From NCBI GenBank assembly GCA_900169235.1, contig FWCC01000085.1, forward strand, positions 124,001 through 188,000: a stretch of 64,000 bases of DNA, written 5' to 3'. Each line of letters begins with the position of its first letter. The first letter of the stretch is position 1. The DNA is from Zarea fungicola (taxonomy: Eukaryota > Ascomycota > Sordariomycetes > Hypocreales > Cordycipitaceae). Of the stretch, positions 35,135 to 47,638 are shown one piece after another. Position numbers and translations under genes: made by a program. The notes beneath the pieces were generated by a model. It made no database searches. It was given only the letters and a program-made list of their open reading frames with translations, and was not told where the DNA came from.

Positions 35135-37334
35135 TGTGATTATGGACGAGGTATAGAGAGTCGTTGACGTGGCCGTGGACAAGACGCAGGCAGAGGAGGG
35201 TTGGTCACTGTCGGTCAATGTCGTTTGAAAATGCCAGCGAGGGAGAATCAAAAGTCAGGTAATGTACAGTGATTTTGTAGCGAGCGGCAATGGTTGGATT
35301 GATTGTGAAAGAAAAGAAGAAAAGAAAAGGAGAAGGATGAAGATTAGCAATTGGATGGAAACGACAAAGGCAGATCAACGGCTGAGACAGGCACAAGGTG
35401 GCAAGGCGAGGCGGCTCCGCATGCGGGCTCAGAGGAGTGGCTCAGTGGAGGGCTCAGGCTCATTAGTGGCGGCAGAAAAGTGGCTGAAAAGTGGCAGGCT
35501 GCAGCTGAGGCTCTCAGACAGCCTGCGGTGTGGCGGTGCTACTGGCACCCGGCAGAGGACTCGACAGGGGACTCAACAGGGTTACGGGTCTAAGAATAGC
35601 GCTAATCGGAGGTGCATGCAGCCAGTCTCCAGGCGCTGGGTGTTGCAGCGCTCAAGTTATAGTGCATGACGCCTAAAGCATGCCCTACAATGCCCAGTGA
35701 TACGGCACTGCACCCCTGGCAAAGCCCAACCTGGACTACGATCCCTGCCGTCTTCAGCCGACTGCGCCTCACCACTCACCAAGGCCTGCTTCAGTTCAGG
35801 TACGAGCTTTAAGCTTTCGTTAAACACTGTCTAACCCGAATGTGGCCTGCAATCAACATGCAGCCACTAATAGCACCCGCTAGGCCCACGATTTACTCTG
35901 GTTATTTCGGGAAACGGGGCTCCAAATGACGTTGGCCCAGGCCCAGGCACACGAGATTGTATCCTGCACCCAGAGTTTTCTACTCAGTACGGACCATCAT
36001 ATTTCTCATCCATTGAAACTGTCTCTGACAGTTGTCACTCACCGCTGGCGAGGTGCTTTACCGCCCGGCAAACCCTCCGCACAACGCCGGCCTCATCTCA
36101 CAGCGTACACTCTTTACTTTTTTCTTTTTGCTATGACATTGTACCAGTAAACACAAAACATTCAGTTCATATCTCATTTACATCTCACATTTCATCTCGA
36201 TTTTTGCTGTAGCTCAAGTATGGAATGAGCACACGGCTGTGCCAATTGGTTTGGCCAACGAGGACGTGTTTTATTTGCTCCCATTTTAGCATAAAATACT
36301 TTCAGCGAGATCATGTTCCTTACTCGTGCCTGGCAAGATCTAAGCACCAGGTACTCTGGGTGGTTACAATCTCATACCACCCAATACCCTGGACGGTCGC
36401 AATCTCATACTACCCAGCCCACAGAAAGTGAAACGTCAACCAGATTGTGTAGCAAAAATAAACTATGCAAAATATTGTAATCAGAAGCCCTAGCTGACTG
36501 ACTGGTTTCCTGCCTACAGTGAGTTGTACATTGGTGGAAAAGGAACCCGCCCTGTAGGCCGTACCACCAACCAACAAGCTTTCATGCGACATTCACCTTT
36601 TAGTCTTCTTGTATCTAGTCCACAGTTGCGTCAAACGCAGAGAGCCTTGGGCTATAGCCAGACATTATTGTACGTAAAAAAAAAACACATTCCTCTCTTT
36701 GAGCCTCACAGTTTCAGTGCCTTACAGTACAGTGGCTACTCAGTGGTTGTTTACTCGCCGGTTATAAATTATAGCGCATGGTTGGTGTCTTGCGGTTGCC
36801 CATTTGTGGCTGTTGCCAGTAAAACGGCATACTCTTATTTCTTTATTCATTAATCGACTTCTCCTATCAAGCGACGGGTCCTATGGTTGCCCATTGCTTA
36901 CAACTATCCCATCTGTTTTATGCTCTCTAAGCTTATTAAGCCTCTCTTGGCTTGAATATTTCAACAAGCATACAAAGCAAAGCCTTTAGGAGAAATGAAG
37001 CTACTAATTATCGACAGTGTATTGGCAAACACTAGCTTCCAGATGGATGCCGTCGGACATTTCCCCACGCCGCTGCACCTATAGGAATCTAAAGAATATA
37101 TATAAAGGTGACATACCATATCCTTTGCAACTACAAGTGTTGGCATCATTTACATATACCGTGGCACGCCATCTGGTGCCAGTCTGGCCAATGGTGAACA
37201 GCAGCTCGACAGTCACAGGACGGGCGGCTAGTGGCCAAGACGCATCTCCAAACGAAACACTCATCCTGTTCCTTCAATGCCAGCCCTCTTCTCGCAACAC
37301 CACGCAAGTTTCCAGTCATCCCAGCCAGCCTACC
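35135..37334. other. Intergenic, 2.2 kb
   Basis: It contains the GNA1 promoter and the promoter of the next kinase gene. A pair of similar ~30-nt units (tacaatctcata/gcaatctcata with cacccaatacc/tacccagccc) lies at about 36362-36420. No further gene is supported. Confidence 0.45.
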
Positions 37335-38895
37335 ATGTCAGAAAAGATTTTCTCATATGCGCAATTCAATCTCGACGCTCTCATATCACTCGCAGCAGGA
37401 CTCCGGGGTCGAGAGTGTAGCTGCAATGTAGCCGCCGCGCCGAAAACAGGAAGCATGAACTGGGCCATTTTCGTGTCATTTGATGATGGGCTTGACTGGG
37501 TCTTCCGCTCCCCGCGCCGTGGCCACCATGCCATCGTCTCGGATGAGTCTGCGCAAAAAATGCTCGTCAGCGAAGTTGCGACGCTCAAGTTTTTGAGAAA
37601 CAATACCTCGGTCCCTATTCCACGAGTATATTCCTTTAGGTGCGACATGACTGTTCCACCACACAATTATATACACCCTTTGCTTACCCGTTGTCAGTGG
37701 ATCATCTGATAATCCTATTGGAGTGCCATACATTCTCATGAGCAAAGCAATAGGTCGCCCGTTATGTGATTATGACTGGACCAATATTCAGAGCCAAACA
37801 CCAGGCTACCCGCAGCTTCGCCCAATTCTGCCACTGCCCGATGGAATGAGAGAGAAAGTTATGAAGCAGCTAGGGGCCATTATGGGACAACTGTCGATAC
37901 CTCGTTTTGACAAGATTGGATCTTTGCTTGAAGACAGCAGTGGCAATTTTGTGGTCGGAGAGTGCCTATCACCGACACTTTTGTGGCAGGAGAGGGACTC
38001 GCTCAATGGAATAAAATGTGGCCCTTTTCTGCAAGAGAAGCAATACTTGGAGTCTCTTATTTCGGCCTTTACATCACACGCAACCGAGCTTCCACTTACA
38101 CCTCATGTTTTTTTTGCACCGATCCCTGACTACTCTGAATACTCAAGCTGGTCGAGCTACAGAGCGGCTGTGGGACGCTGGAACGACTATGTAGCGATTG
38201 GTGCGAAACCCGAAAGCAGCAAGAACCGTCTCTCCTACCACCTCGCCGGCCAGTTGCTACGGCAGATGCAGGATAACCTGCTTATAATGAATGGATCTTT
38301 TACTTTATCACATCCAGACCTTCATCTTGGTAACATATTCGTCGATGAGGAATTTAACATTACATGTCTTATTGACTGGGGATCTGCATCGTCCGGCCCA
38401 GTCACCGGACTGCTGGCCACGCCCGGCCTTGGAAACTCAGTCACCCATCCAGAACAGCTCGTCACCGCTTTCAGGCATGGTTTCAGTCCAGGGCCTCCGA
38501 TACCAGCAGGGTACTGGGAGAGAGCAGACATGATGTGGTACTTCTCACGTCTTGTACGCTTACTCTCTACTCAAGATTACACGCTATTTCAAGCCCTATA
38601 CAAGCTTGTCTACAAGACAGATGAAGACCCAGACATCCCTGGGCTTTTCGATACACTAGCAGCGGAGGAGAGTAACCAACATCTGCTCGCGACTCTGCGC
38701 GCTGATGATTACACAGCGTCGGAATTAGAGCAGGAAGAGGCTGCGGCGTTTGGCTGTCCAAAGACTGACAAAGGCGATAGCCGTGCAGGTGCGAGGAAGC
38801 TCACGGTGATGGCTGAAATGAACAAAAAATTTCTCACAAGCTCAAAATTGTGGCGATGGATTGAGAGGGCGTTGGAGTTGGGAGATGATAAGTAG
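37335..38895 (+). CDS. APH-fold phosphotransferase, 500 aa
   Basis: Exon 1 is 37335..37639 and exon 2 is 37698..38895; a 58-nt intron joins YSF/SGSSDNPIGVPYILMSK in frame. The start is accATGT. The N-lobe includes SMNWAIFVSFDDGLDWVFRS and SEVATLKFLRNNTSVPIPRV. The hinge is VPYILMSKAIGRPL. The catalytic loop is LSHPDLHLGNIFVDEE and the metal motif ITCLIDWGSASSGP, both intact. Members are common in filamentous fungi, often in expanded families, with unknown small-molecule substrates. It is unlike the 311-residue gene at 29.4 kb outside the motifs, so the two are old relatives and not a recent duplicate. Confidence 0.8.
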
Positions 38896-39549
38896 ATGAC
38901 TCGCATCGAATCTGTAAGGAGCTTCTTGCACGCGGATTGCCCATGTCTGGGATATAGATGGTTAGAGATCTATTACCTTGCGCAGCTTCAATGGCTCAAG
39001 TTGTCTAAAATTGGCTCGCTAATGCCTGCCGCATTTACATTGCACTGAGTGATACTAATTCGGCGAAAAGTTATCACAGATGGTATAGTGGATGAGAACC
39101 AGCTGGTTTAACTAGCCTCCTTGTTTTAAAGCAGAAATGTGTCATGCTATTCTTATAGTATAACGCACAACACTGGTTCTACTGTGCCGTATATCTCATC
39201 CATCGTGGCAACTGGACTTGTGGTGGCAGTCCCTCAAGGGGGTAGGCCAGCCGCCCCTATAAGTGCGCTATTCCTTCGGCTCCAGGCCTGGTGCCAACGG
39301 CGGATCGTCTGCTTGCTCCATCATTCCGGCTCTCAACCTTTGTTTTCATCGCTCCCCATCATTTTTGCTGTCTTGTTGTGACGAGTGCTGGCTATACAAA
39401 TCGGCCGTATAGTGGACCATCTGTCGTTTTCTGACGGACCAGGCTGGCTGCCCGTGGCCCAACGCGCGCCTTGATAAGCCTTCCATTGCCAGTGGCCACC
39501 TCGACGGCCTCACACCGGCGCCGGAGCATTTTAACCCTGCGTATTGGCC
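38896..39549. other. Intergenic
   Basis: About 650 nt with no supported gene. Confidence 0.5.
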
Positions 39550-39906
39550 ATGACGACTCGCAACCTCTTGTCCGGCCCTATTACCCTGTCCGACGCCAAA
39601 TGGAAAAGTAGCAACGTCCTTCACGCCCTGGGCTTCCCCCAGCAGGAACGCGACTTTTACGCGCGTATCGAGCGCCAACGTCACCTCCTCACCCACCTCG
39701 TGGCACACCATCTCAACATAAACCCGGCCAGCGTCACCATTTCCGGGCAAAAGCACTGGCTCCGTGGTTCGTTTAATCTGCGCGTACGCCTTTCCCCCGC
39801 ATCCGAAGGCGGGTTGAGGCTAGACAGCCACATTGAAAATGCAAAACAACATTCTAGAAACAAATTAAACTGGCCGCTGCCCTCGAGCGGCTGTAATGAA
39901 CCGTGA
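39550..39906 (+). pseudogene. Truncated APH-family N-terminus
   Basis: The protein reads RDFYARIERQRHLLTHLVAHHL and then KHWLRGSFNLRVRL, a pattern that opens another group of fungal APH-like proteins. After about 80 residues the similarity ends and the frame stops at 39906. The N-lobe, catalytic loop and metal motif are absent downstream. I read it as a 5' fragment of a kinase gene, not a functional protein. Confidence 0.45.
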
Positions 39907-40558
39907 CGTCTACCAAGGTACTTGGTATGGTGGTTGTGTGGTTTGGTAGCCGTTGGCAGTCCAGATTACTTTGCCCAAGATCCGTCCGCAGCTAAATATG
40001 CAACATCTGTTCGACGAGATACGTTTCCAAAATCGGAAACCAAGCGGCCAAGTAATTCAACACGACTTTCAGCGGGGCCATTCTTGTGCCGCGCCTTGGC
40101 CGGGGAGATGCAGGATATGCAGCAGGACACTAGCTTCGCAGCAAGGAGACGCTTGAAGATGTAAACAAGCAAAAGAAAGGGGGCTGCCATTAAACCAAAA
40201 ACTCATATAATTAAGCTTTTCATCTCACATGAATCCTTACGATTCTCAATCTTGTTGCGCAGTCATCTTTGCCAACACCATTCGTAATCTCCATGCATGC
40301 ACAGTTCCCCCACAACAGCGCATCTCGCTAGCTAGCGCGCCATGCTTGGAGAAGGAGCCGAACTAGCATCTCGTCCCTGTTCTGGAATAGCCTTGGATAT
40401 TGACAGGGATCTAATCGGCCTATAGTTGGTCACCGTTTCTCAACAAGGGCAGTTATCGGTGTAAATATAATAGGGGGGTGGTTGTCCCATGCCTTGAGCT
40501 GCTACAGCTCAACCAGCCGTCCATTACTGCTTGGCCGATTATATCTAGCTAGCCAGAC
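39907..40558. other. Intergenic
   Basis: About 650 nt with no supported gene and no continuation of the truncated kinase. Confidence 0.5.
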
Positions 40559-41494
40559 TTAACTAGATTTACTTGAATCAGATGACTCTGACGACTCTAA
40601 AGCTGTCTCGAACCTCGGCTGTGTGACTTTTGCCCTGATATTGAGACGCCGTCCTACTGGGAACCGTAGGAACTTTGATCTAATAGCCGAGAGCTCTTTG
40701 CTCTGCTTTTCATAGCGCCCCGCCGCAATCCATGCAACAAGCCGCCATCGTAGCCGGACAAAAAAGCCCCAGCTCTCCGGTATTATAAAATTCCACATGG
40801 ATGCATATTCAAAATATACTGGATAGAACCCAGCGAGATCCCAATCAAGCAGCCATGCATCACCAAATTCGTCAATCATGATATTGCGGGGGGCAAGATC
40901 GTGGTGTGTTAGTACAAGGGTTGTCGCTCTGAGATGTAGTGAGCCTGTCAAAGCTGCATGGTCGTGGCTGCTTTTTCTGTACTCGTGCCTAATGGATCTG
41001 AAATCCGTCCAAAAGGCAAGGAAGTCCTGAACATCTTTGACAGGCGCCCACGCAGGTAATCCAAAACGGTCAGCCAACCAGAACGACCTGCAAGTACCTG
41101 TAACAAGCGATCCAGCACTCTCAGAGGTAATAGACCGCAGCGAAGATACAAAGCGGCGGAGTTGTAACGCCAGCCGGAGAGAGGCGTACCAGCCTAGCCG
41201 AGGCCAAGCCTCTTCTAGGGTCCTGCCCTCGACTCGTGCCATGACGAGAAATGCCACACCTGGACAGTGAACCGACCGTATTAGCTGTGGTGTTTGTATG
41301 CCGAGAGAGTGTGAAATCTCAATTGTTTTCATTGTATCGGCGAGGCAGTCGGGCTCATAGGCCTTTACGACGAATCGATTTGATAATAGTACGATTCCAT
41401 CATGGGTTTTGCGCCTCGGGCTCGACGAGAGCAACGCCTGAATCTGAGTATCTGACCCATGCAAGACTATTTCGTCGAGGGATTCACTCGACAT
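40559..41494 (-). CDS. APH-fold phosphotransferase, 311 aa, intronless
   Basis: A single exon. The N-lobe has GIVLLSNRFVVKAYEPD, the hinge-like VAFLVMARVEGRTLEEAW follows, the catalytic loop is LTHHDLAPRNIMIDE and the metal motif WLLDWDLAGFYPVYFEY; all key residues are present. The C-terminus is Ser-rich (SSESSDSSKSS). It is the third intact member of this superfamily within 12 kb, each from a different subgroup. The role is unknown. Confidence 0.8.
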   Translation of the reverse strand: MSSESLDEIVLHGSDTQIQALLSSSPRRKTHDGIVLLSNRFVVKAYEPDCLADTMKTIEISHSLGIQTPQLIRSVHCPGVAFLVMARVEGRTLEEAWPRLGWYASLRLALQLRRFVSSLRSITSESAGSLVTGTCRSFWLADRFGLPAWAPVKDVQDFLAFWTDFRSIRHEYRKSSHDHAALTGSLHLRATTLVLTHHDLAPRNIMIDEFGDAWLLDWDLAGFYPVYFEYASMWNFIIPESWGFFVRLRWRLVAWIAAGRYEKQSKELSAIRSKFLRFPVGRRLNIRAKVTQPRFETALESSESSDSSKSS

Positions 41495-43121
41495 GATAGG
41501 TGACCTCGATATTATCGCTTCAAGTGGCTGCGTTGATCCTATTACACGGTATTGTTGGGCGTGGATATGGCCATGATTTGGTAAAGTTACAAGGGTGGGT
41601 TACACTGGTGCGGTGGTTGAACTCTTAGCCTGCTCATGTGGATATACTGTTGAATTACTCCGAAACAGTGCCAGTGAAAACGCCAATAATTTTTGGAAGA
41701 TTTAAGATCACGTCGACTGAGTAACTGTCTGGAAAACTACTATATCGTTGCGCCCTCCTATAATATGATGAGTGGTGGTGGAACTGATGGGTGATGTTAG
41801 GTACTGATGCAGCTAAACACCTCGGTCAACAGTGGCCTAATATTTACAATAGATGGTGTGTTTGGCCCACGTTCAAGTTAACCTCAGTGGCCGCGCTCAA
41901 CGTGAGTAGTGCGCCAAAAGTGGACGCCCAGAACTAGGAACGCCCCAAGAGCGGATGTATACCATACATAGCAAGTGCAAAGTGGAAAAGCAAAACTCAG
42001 CAGGCAATGGCTATTTGGATCATTGCTTACAGCTGTACTCACTATATTGTACCTTTCACTGCAGTGGCATGGCGTGGAATGAGGCATTTCTCGTCATATG
42101 AAGAATTAACACTTATTGGTGGCATTATTCTTAAATGAGGAACCAGTGGTAAATACTATACCTATAGGATACACCAGCACACATAGTCTGAATACAAACA
42201 CTATTTTGTATTGTCATTCACACTAATACCCCGGCTCACAGCACCACCTTGACCCATCACTCCCATCTTCGACATCAGTCAGGCTTCCTCGTGAGCTTCA
42301 TCTTTCGGAAATTGACTAGCTTTAAATTATACAAGATCATGATGCCAAGATCAGTATACTAGCGTCAGGTAGCTCAGCGGCGAGGATAGCTGGCTCGGCG
42401 ACCTGGCTAATATCTGCTGCTATGCAGCTAGCGCGAGCAACAGTGATGTTCCATGGTGTTGGAAGAAGAAATAAAAACAGTGCCGTGTACTTTTGTGCAA
42501 GGGATATTTTTTCAAGTCAAGAGAACAAACTCTCTGTTTCAGTACGGGGTGATGGCGCGCAGTGGCGAGTGAATCACCGAGCCGTTGGCGGAGTTGCGCA
42601 CCAATGGATTTTACGGAGGGATGCGCGTGTAGGCCTGATGCCCACTGCATGACATGTGCGCTGATTCCTAGCATGTTAAAGTTATTTACTTTTGGTGGGA
42701 ACGGCAATCAGACTTGGATAGGCATTATTAGCTCTGGTAGTGCGTCAGTTTGGATTGGATCACCTGGCGGGTTGACCAAGTACACGGTGCGCGGGGAGCT
42801 TAGGCTCCGTGAGATGAAGTGATGCTACGGTTAGGAAATAATGCTGATAGCGTATCTTGTATAACTGAAAGATCACTGCCTAAAAGAGCCTAATTGGTTA
42901 GCCAATCCTCAAAACCGGTGAGACGTATTCCAGTCCTCCCTCCACGGCGATCTACCTCACCTTCCAGAAGCAGTAACAAGTGACTGCTGTATCCCGGGCT
43001 TGCCTAGTCTGGAATACGCCAGTGCCGGCCATGTCGGACAGCAAACCACCGCCTCATCTGTATTCATGTTCCGTAGTAATTACCAAAATACAAGGAATCT
43101 AAAGTGAGCAATAGAAATAAA
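41495..43121. other. Intergenic, 1.6 kb
   Basis: An open frame at 42562-42822 ends WIGIISSGSASVWIGSPGG...LRLREMK, which looks coding-like, but I cannot name it or find a start or partner exon. Otherwise nothing is supported. Confidence 0.4.
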
Positions 43122-44223
43122 ATGGTTCAATTCAAGGGGCCTCACGGCAAGGTTACCACCGCCTACTTGCGCCATGGTGGCTACAACCCGCCAGCGGAGC
43201 CAAGCGCATCATTTCAAGGGAAAACCGTCGTCATAACCGGCTGTGCTAGTGGTGTCGTACGTATCGCCGCTCACGGGCCATGAATGTAGTGCCAAGAATG
43301 TAGACGCAAATACTGACAATGTTGGCGACCAGGGTTATCAAGCGGCCTTGAAAATCGCATCGCTCAAGCCAAAGAAACTGATTCTCGGCACGCGAACGGT
43401 TGCCAAGGGCGAGGCGACAAAACGCGACATAATTGCAAGGGTCCCATCAATTGATGATTCCATCATCGATGTCATTCCGGTCGAGTACACCTCGTTTAAC
43501 TCTGTCAGCCAATTTTGCGAGGCAATCAAGCGCAACACATTGACGCTGGACTGCGTTCTTCTCAGTGCCGGTCTGGCCCTGCCCACTCGAGAAACAACCA
43601 AGGAGGATGGCTGGGCCACGACGTTGCAGGTCAATGTGCTCTCTCCTACCCTCATTGCCCTACAACTTTTACCGCTTCTCAAAGACACGCCTGGAAGTGT
43701 GCTCGAGTTTGTAAACTCGATAAGCTACTGCAATGTCACCAGCCAGGACGTTGCCCCGTTAGTGGATAATCCTAGCGCAAATGCCCTGGAGTACTTCAAC
43801 AATGCCGAACGCTGGACGACGCAGCGAGCATACTTTGAGGCCAAGTTGGTGCTGATGCTTATCCTTCAAGGTCTGGTAGAGCATCTCGGAGGATGCCAGG
43901 GCAGTCTCGGCAATGCTCGAGGTCCGGTCATTTTGGCTTGCTGTCCTGGCCAATGCAAGACGAACCTGTATAGAGACTTTCCAATCGGTGTGAGACTGTT
44001 CATGACTGCTTTCAACGCCTTTATTGCACGAACACCGGAGCAAGGCAGTAGGACACTGGTCACTGGTTTACTACAGGGTGAAGATGCAAACGGGAAAATG
44101 TGGGTAAATGATCATTTCGATGACTGGTCGCCTGGCATAACGGAACAAGAGTGGGCGAATTTGCAGAAGAGAGTGTGGAGAGAAGTGCTGGAAGTTTTGA
44201 AGCAATACACTGGAGACCTGTGA
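43122..44223 (+). CDS. Short-chain dehydrogenase/reductase
   Basis: Exon 1 is 43122..43256 and exon 2 is 43333..44223, with a 76-nt intron lying inside the cofactor motif; 341 residues. After splicing the NAD(P) glycine motif reads TGCASGVGYQAA (~40-51), which the unspliced frame lacks. The catalytic Ser lies in FVNSISYCN and the Tyr/Lys pair in YFEAK (~205). The substrate strand LLSAGLALP is present. This resembles ketoreductase or alcohol-dehydrogenase SDRs found in polyketide clusters. It is transcribed toward the didomain gene and is the likely left edge of the PKS cluster. Confidence 0.8.
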
Positions 44224-44434
44224 TGCAGAGTGACATGGAAGCTTTCTGCTAGAAGTAGGTTACTGTTATATCTATGAATAATTTAGGATCGATTTATATA
44301 TGACGCCCATGTTTATAAGATCACGCGCTGTTGGAAGTTTTTGGGTTTCTCATATTCTCCAACAGACCACTAATTCAAGGACACGAAATGAGACATTAAA
44401 GTTAACTGTTGCAACTTCAAATAAACTGCAATTT

Positions 44435-46469
44435 CTACTGGGAAAAGCCAACTTGAAAAAATAAAAACACGTAGGAACTGATAAACTCGTATCCTTGGAC
44501 CGCCGCATTCCACCCCTCTGACCGGAAGCTGCTGTTCTTGTCATGTGTGCGCGGCGCATCATTTATTAGCGCTACACCGGCTTCAACCCCTTGCCCAACC
44601 AATGCCCCAAATATTTCTTGGCTCTGTTGCCATGGAATCATACCATTGGCTTTATCGTACACTAGAAACGTTGGCGTCCGGTAGTTGCCCTGCTCAATCT
44701 GGGTTTGTGAGCCGATTTCTCTAATCTCATCCACCGGGGGTGCATCTTGCACACTGGCAGATTTTCCGTCGAAGCCAGTGGAGTTGCAGAATACAAGGAT
44801 CGCTTCCGGTGCTCGTAGACCTCTTTGCGAGGCGGTCCAGGCGAGCGACATGGCGAGCTGCCCGCCCATGGCCCATCCCACCACGACAATCTTCTCACAG
44901 TCAATGGCCAATGCTGACTGCGGAAATTTCAAATGAGGTAATACGTTGCGCGCCCAATAGAACGCATCGCAAATATCTGTCGCACTCTCTGAAATACTCA
45001 GGTTCGGGCCATGGCGGTAGTCCACTGTAACTGGGAGGAAATCTCTTTGCAGTAGAAACTCAATCTCAGTGAGATGCGCACCTTCACTAGATGACGTGGA
45101 CTGGCTACCACTGCGTATCATCAACACTTTGTATAGTTAGCGACAAAATAGTAAGAGAGGAGATTCACGACGTACCAACTGGTCTCTTCTGCTTCTCCAA
45201 CGCCTTTTGCGTAGGGAAGTAAACATCTGCGTGTAGTTCTTGATCGTCCACTTTCTTGTATACAAAGCTCTCCAGAGCGTGCTTGGTCGTAACACTGGAG
45301 GCTTTTCTGCTGGGAAACGCACCAATAACACGCACTGTTTGCGACTCTGGTGCATTTCCTTCCGTCCATAGAACCTCTTCGAACCCAGCTCGATTCATCC
45401 GCTCCGCCCATTGCTTCTCATCGATAAGAGCATGAGTGCGGCCATCCTCAAAGCGCCACCACCCCTCAAAGAGGCCAACAACAATATCAAGCCAGAATAG
45501 TTGCTGCGTCATTTCAACCAATGTCAGAGCACCATCCTCACGGAGCATCTTCCGGAGATGAAGCAGCGTGACATCAAGATTTTTTGTTGCATGAATGCAG
45601 TTGGTTGAGATGATGCAGTGAAACTGTCCCTCATACTCTGACTTGGGCGGCTTTTCAATGTCAAGAAGTTCAAATGACATGCCATCCACATTCCTGAACT
45701 GCCTCCTGGCTGCGGCGATGAGGCCCGCAGAAATATCAGTAAACACATACTCAAATTCAATTCCCTGGCTCTGGAGACGATTGATGATGTGCCGAGTTGT
45801 GCCTCCAGTTCCGGCGCCAATCTCTAGTATGCGGAACTTTCCCTTGCCGGCTGCATTGGACAGGGCTTTGGTCAAGAAGTTGCCAAGCAGGAGAGTTGGT
45901 GTTCGAAGTAGTGGCCAGAACTCATACATGTCATCCAGAAGCTTTTTATTTTCCTCATTGCCAAAGACCAGCTGCAAAGCGTCCACGTCTCCGATTAAAC
46001 AAGAGGCCAGTTGGGATCCTACTACCCTCACAAGCTTGGTCACGTTGCCGTGTTGGGGATGCAAGTCGACAATCTCGCGATAGATGGTTTCCGCAGCAGT
46101 ACTGTCCACAGAAGCGGCTGTTCGAACAAAATTTCCGCTCTTCAATGAGATGAGCCTTCCGTCCACAAGTATTTCGTACAACCGGTGTACCAGTTGCTTG
46201 TGTTTATCTAGCGGCTTGATTGGTGGCAGAGGATCGCCAGCGTGGAGCTTGCGCAAGTCGCAGCCAAGCTCGTCAAACGCTTCTACAACGTACGCGAGAA
46301 CCAGCCGAGCTTGGTGCGGATATGCTTTGTCCCAGAACCCGAGGGCGTCTGTGGATTTTGCCGTGTCATCGTATGCATGCCTAGTATCCTCGAATGCACC
46401 AAACGCGGAGCGAAGGGCAGGCCGCCCCTCTGTTTCCGAAGAAACTGCGATTCTTTGCGCCGTGGCCAT
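44435..46469 (-). CDS. Free-standing C-methyltransferase / alpha-beta hydrolase didomain (NR-PKS C-terminal type)
   Basis: Exon 1 is 46469..45176 and exon 2 is 45126..44435; a 49-nt intron joins RPV/VLMIRSG in frame; 661 residues. Residues ~35-410 match the CMeT domain that follows the carrier protein in non-reducing PKSs: [15 protein letters not shown] (~214-228, SAM loop intact), [43 protein letters not shown] and [18 protein letters not shown]. Residues ~430-661 are the matching BD-FAE-type thioesterase/hydrolase domain ([33 protein letters not shown]). No KS, AT or ACP precedes it. In the hydrolase, the GWSxG Ser is Ala (codon 44870-44872, residue ~517) and the HGGGH oxyanion loop reads RSGSQ. 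So the methyltransferase looks active and the hydrolase looks dead. It shares a divergent promoter with the PKS. Confidence 0.8.
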
Positions 46470-47128
46470 TTCAGTGAGGCTTGCAAATGGAACAAGATGA
46501 GATTAGAGCAAGCAGTGTGAATGGTTGAATGGGATATCCCCTTTGGAGTTAATTTTGCGGAGGCGGATCTTTCGCCACTTTAATGGCTCATGACGAGATT
46601 ATTCGAGGGGCTGAGTTCGGCCTTACGTGCGAAGAAAAATAAATAGTTACTAGTTATCGGAATGGTCTGCAAAGAGGCAAGATTCAAAAGAATCACGTTC
46701 TCCGTCTGCAATCAACGAGGCAGTGTACCCATAAAAGCTTGTAACTCAATCTAGGGTAATTTGTAAAGTTTTGGCTAATAATCAAACCATCGGTAATTCC
46801 TAGTTTGTACAAGAGCGACACGCGGGCATAAATTCTGCCACTAGTTTGTTAGTTTACTCTTCGCAATTCAACGGGACTGCGAAATATGGTAAGCCCGTCA
46901 CCAGCTTGAAGCTTCACTTTGGAGGTAAATAAAAAATGAAATGATTAACTCACGATTGTTCTTTTAGAATAATGTGTTATGATTCAGCCGGAAATTAATC
47001 CAGTACCTTTCAATCTGTCATTGTATTCACTCATGTATGACACAGTACTCTAGTTAAACGGGTACTTCTCTTACACTCGCTATTCTCATCCTCCGATACC
47101 CATTCGTCACAAACAAAAAACTCTCAAA
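46470..47128. promoter_or_regulatory. Bidirectional promoter of didomain gene and PKS
   Basis: 659 nt between divergent starts. It contains paired CGG triplets at about 46557-46566 (gcggaggcgg), the kind of half-site Zn2Cys6 regulators bind. No assigned TATA box. Coordinate control of both genes is inferred from the arrangement. Confidence 0.5.
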
Positions 47129-47635
47129 ATGACGAGCACATGTCCTATTCCATTAGCTATTGTCGGCATCGGCTGTCGATTTCCCGGTGATGCCACAAGC
47201 CCCGAAAAGCTATGGGAGTTGCTAGCAAGTGGAAAGAGTGCTTGGAGCAAAGTCCCAGCTGATAGGTGGAATGAAGAGGCATTCCTGCATCCGAACCCTG
47301 ATGATACCAATGGAACCCATAATCATGCCGGAGGACACTTTCTTCAACAAGATATTGCCGAATTCGACGCCGGGTTCTTCAATATGATGCCCGAAGAGGC
47401 GGCGTCAATGGACCCTCAACAGCGACTCTTGCTAGAAACAACGTATGAAGCACTGGAGAGCGCCGGAATTCGCCAAGAAGACATCCGAAAGTCAAACACA
47501 GCCGTCTACATGGCCATGTTCACCCGAGACTACGACCGCAACGTCTACAAGGATATGCAGAGCATTCCCAAGTATCACGTAACAGGAACTGGCGAGGCAA
47601 TCCTGGCGAATAGAATATCGCATTTATTCGACTTA

Positions 47636-47638
47636 TAA
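47636..47638 (+). other. In-frame TAA in ketosynthase
   Basis: It lies between ISHLFDL and GPSISIDTGC, where family members have Lys, Gln or Arg. A CAA-to-TAA transition (CpA to TpA, the dinucleotide change favoured by RIP) or AAA-to-TAA would each explain it. No GT-AG intron can remove it without shifting frame or deleting conserved KS sequence. Confidence 0.85.
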
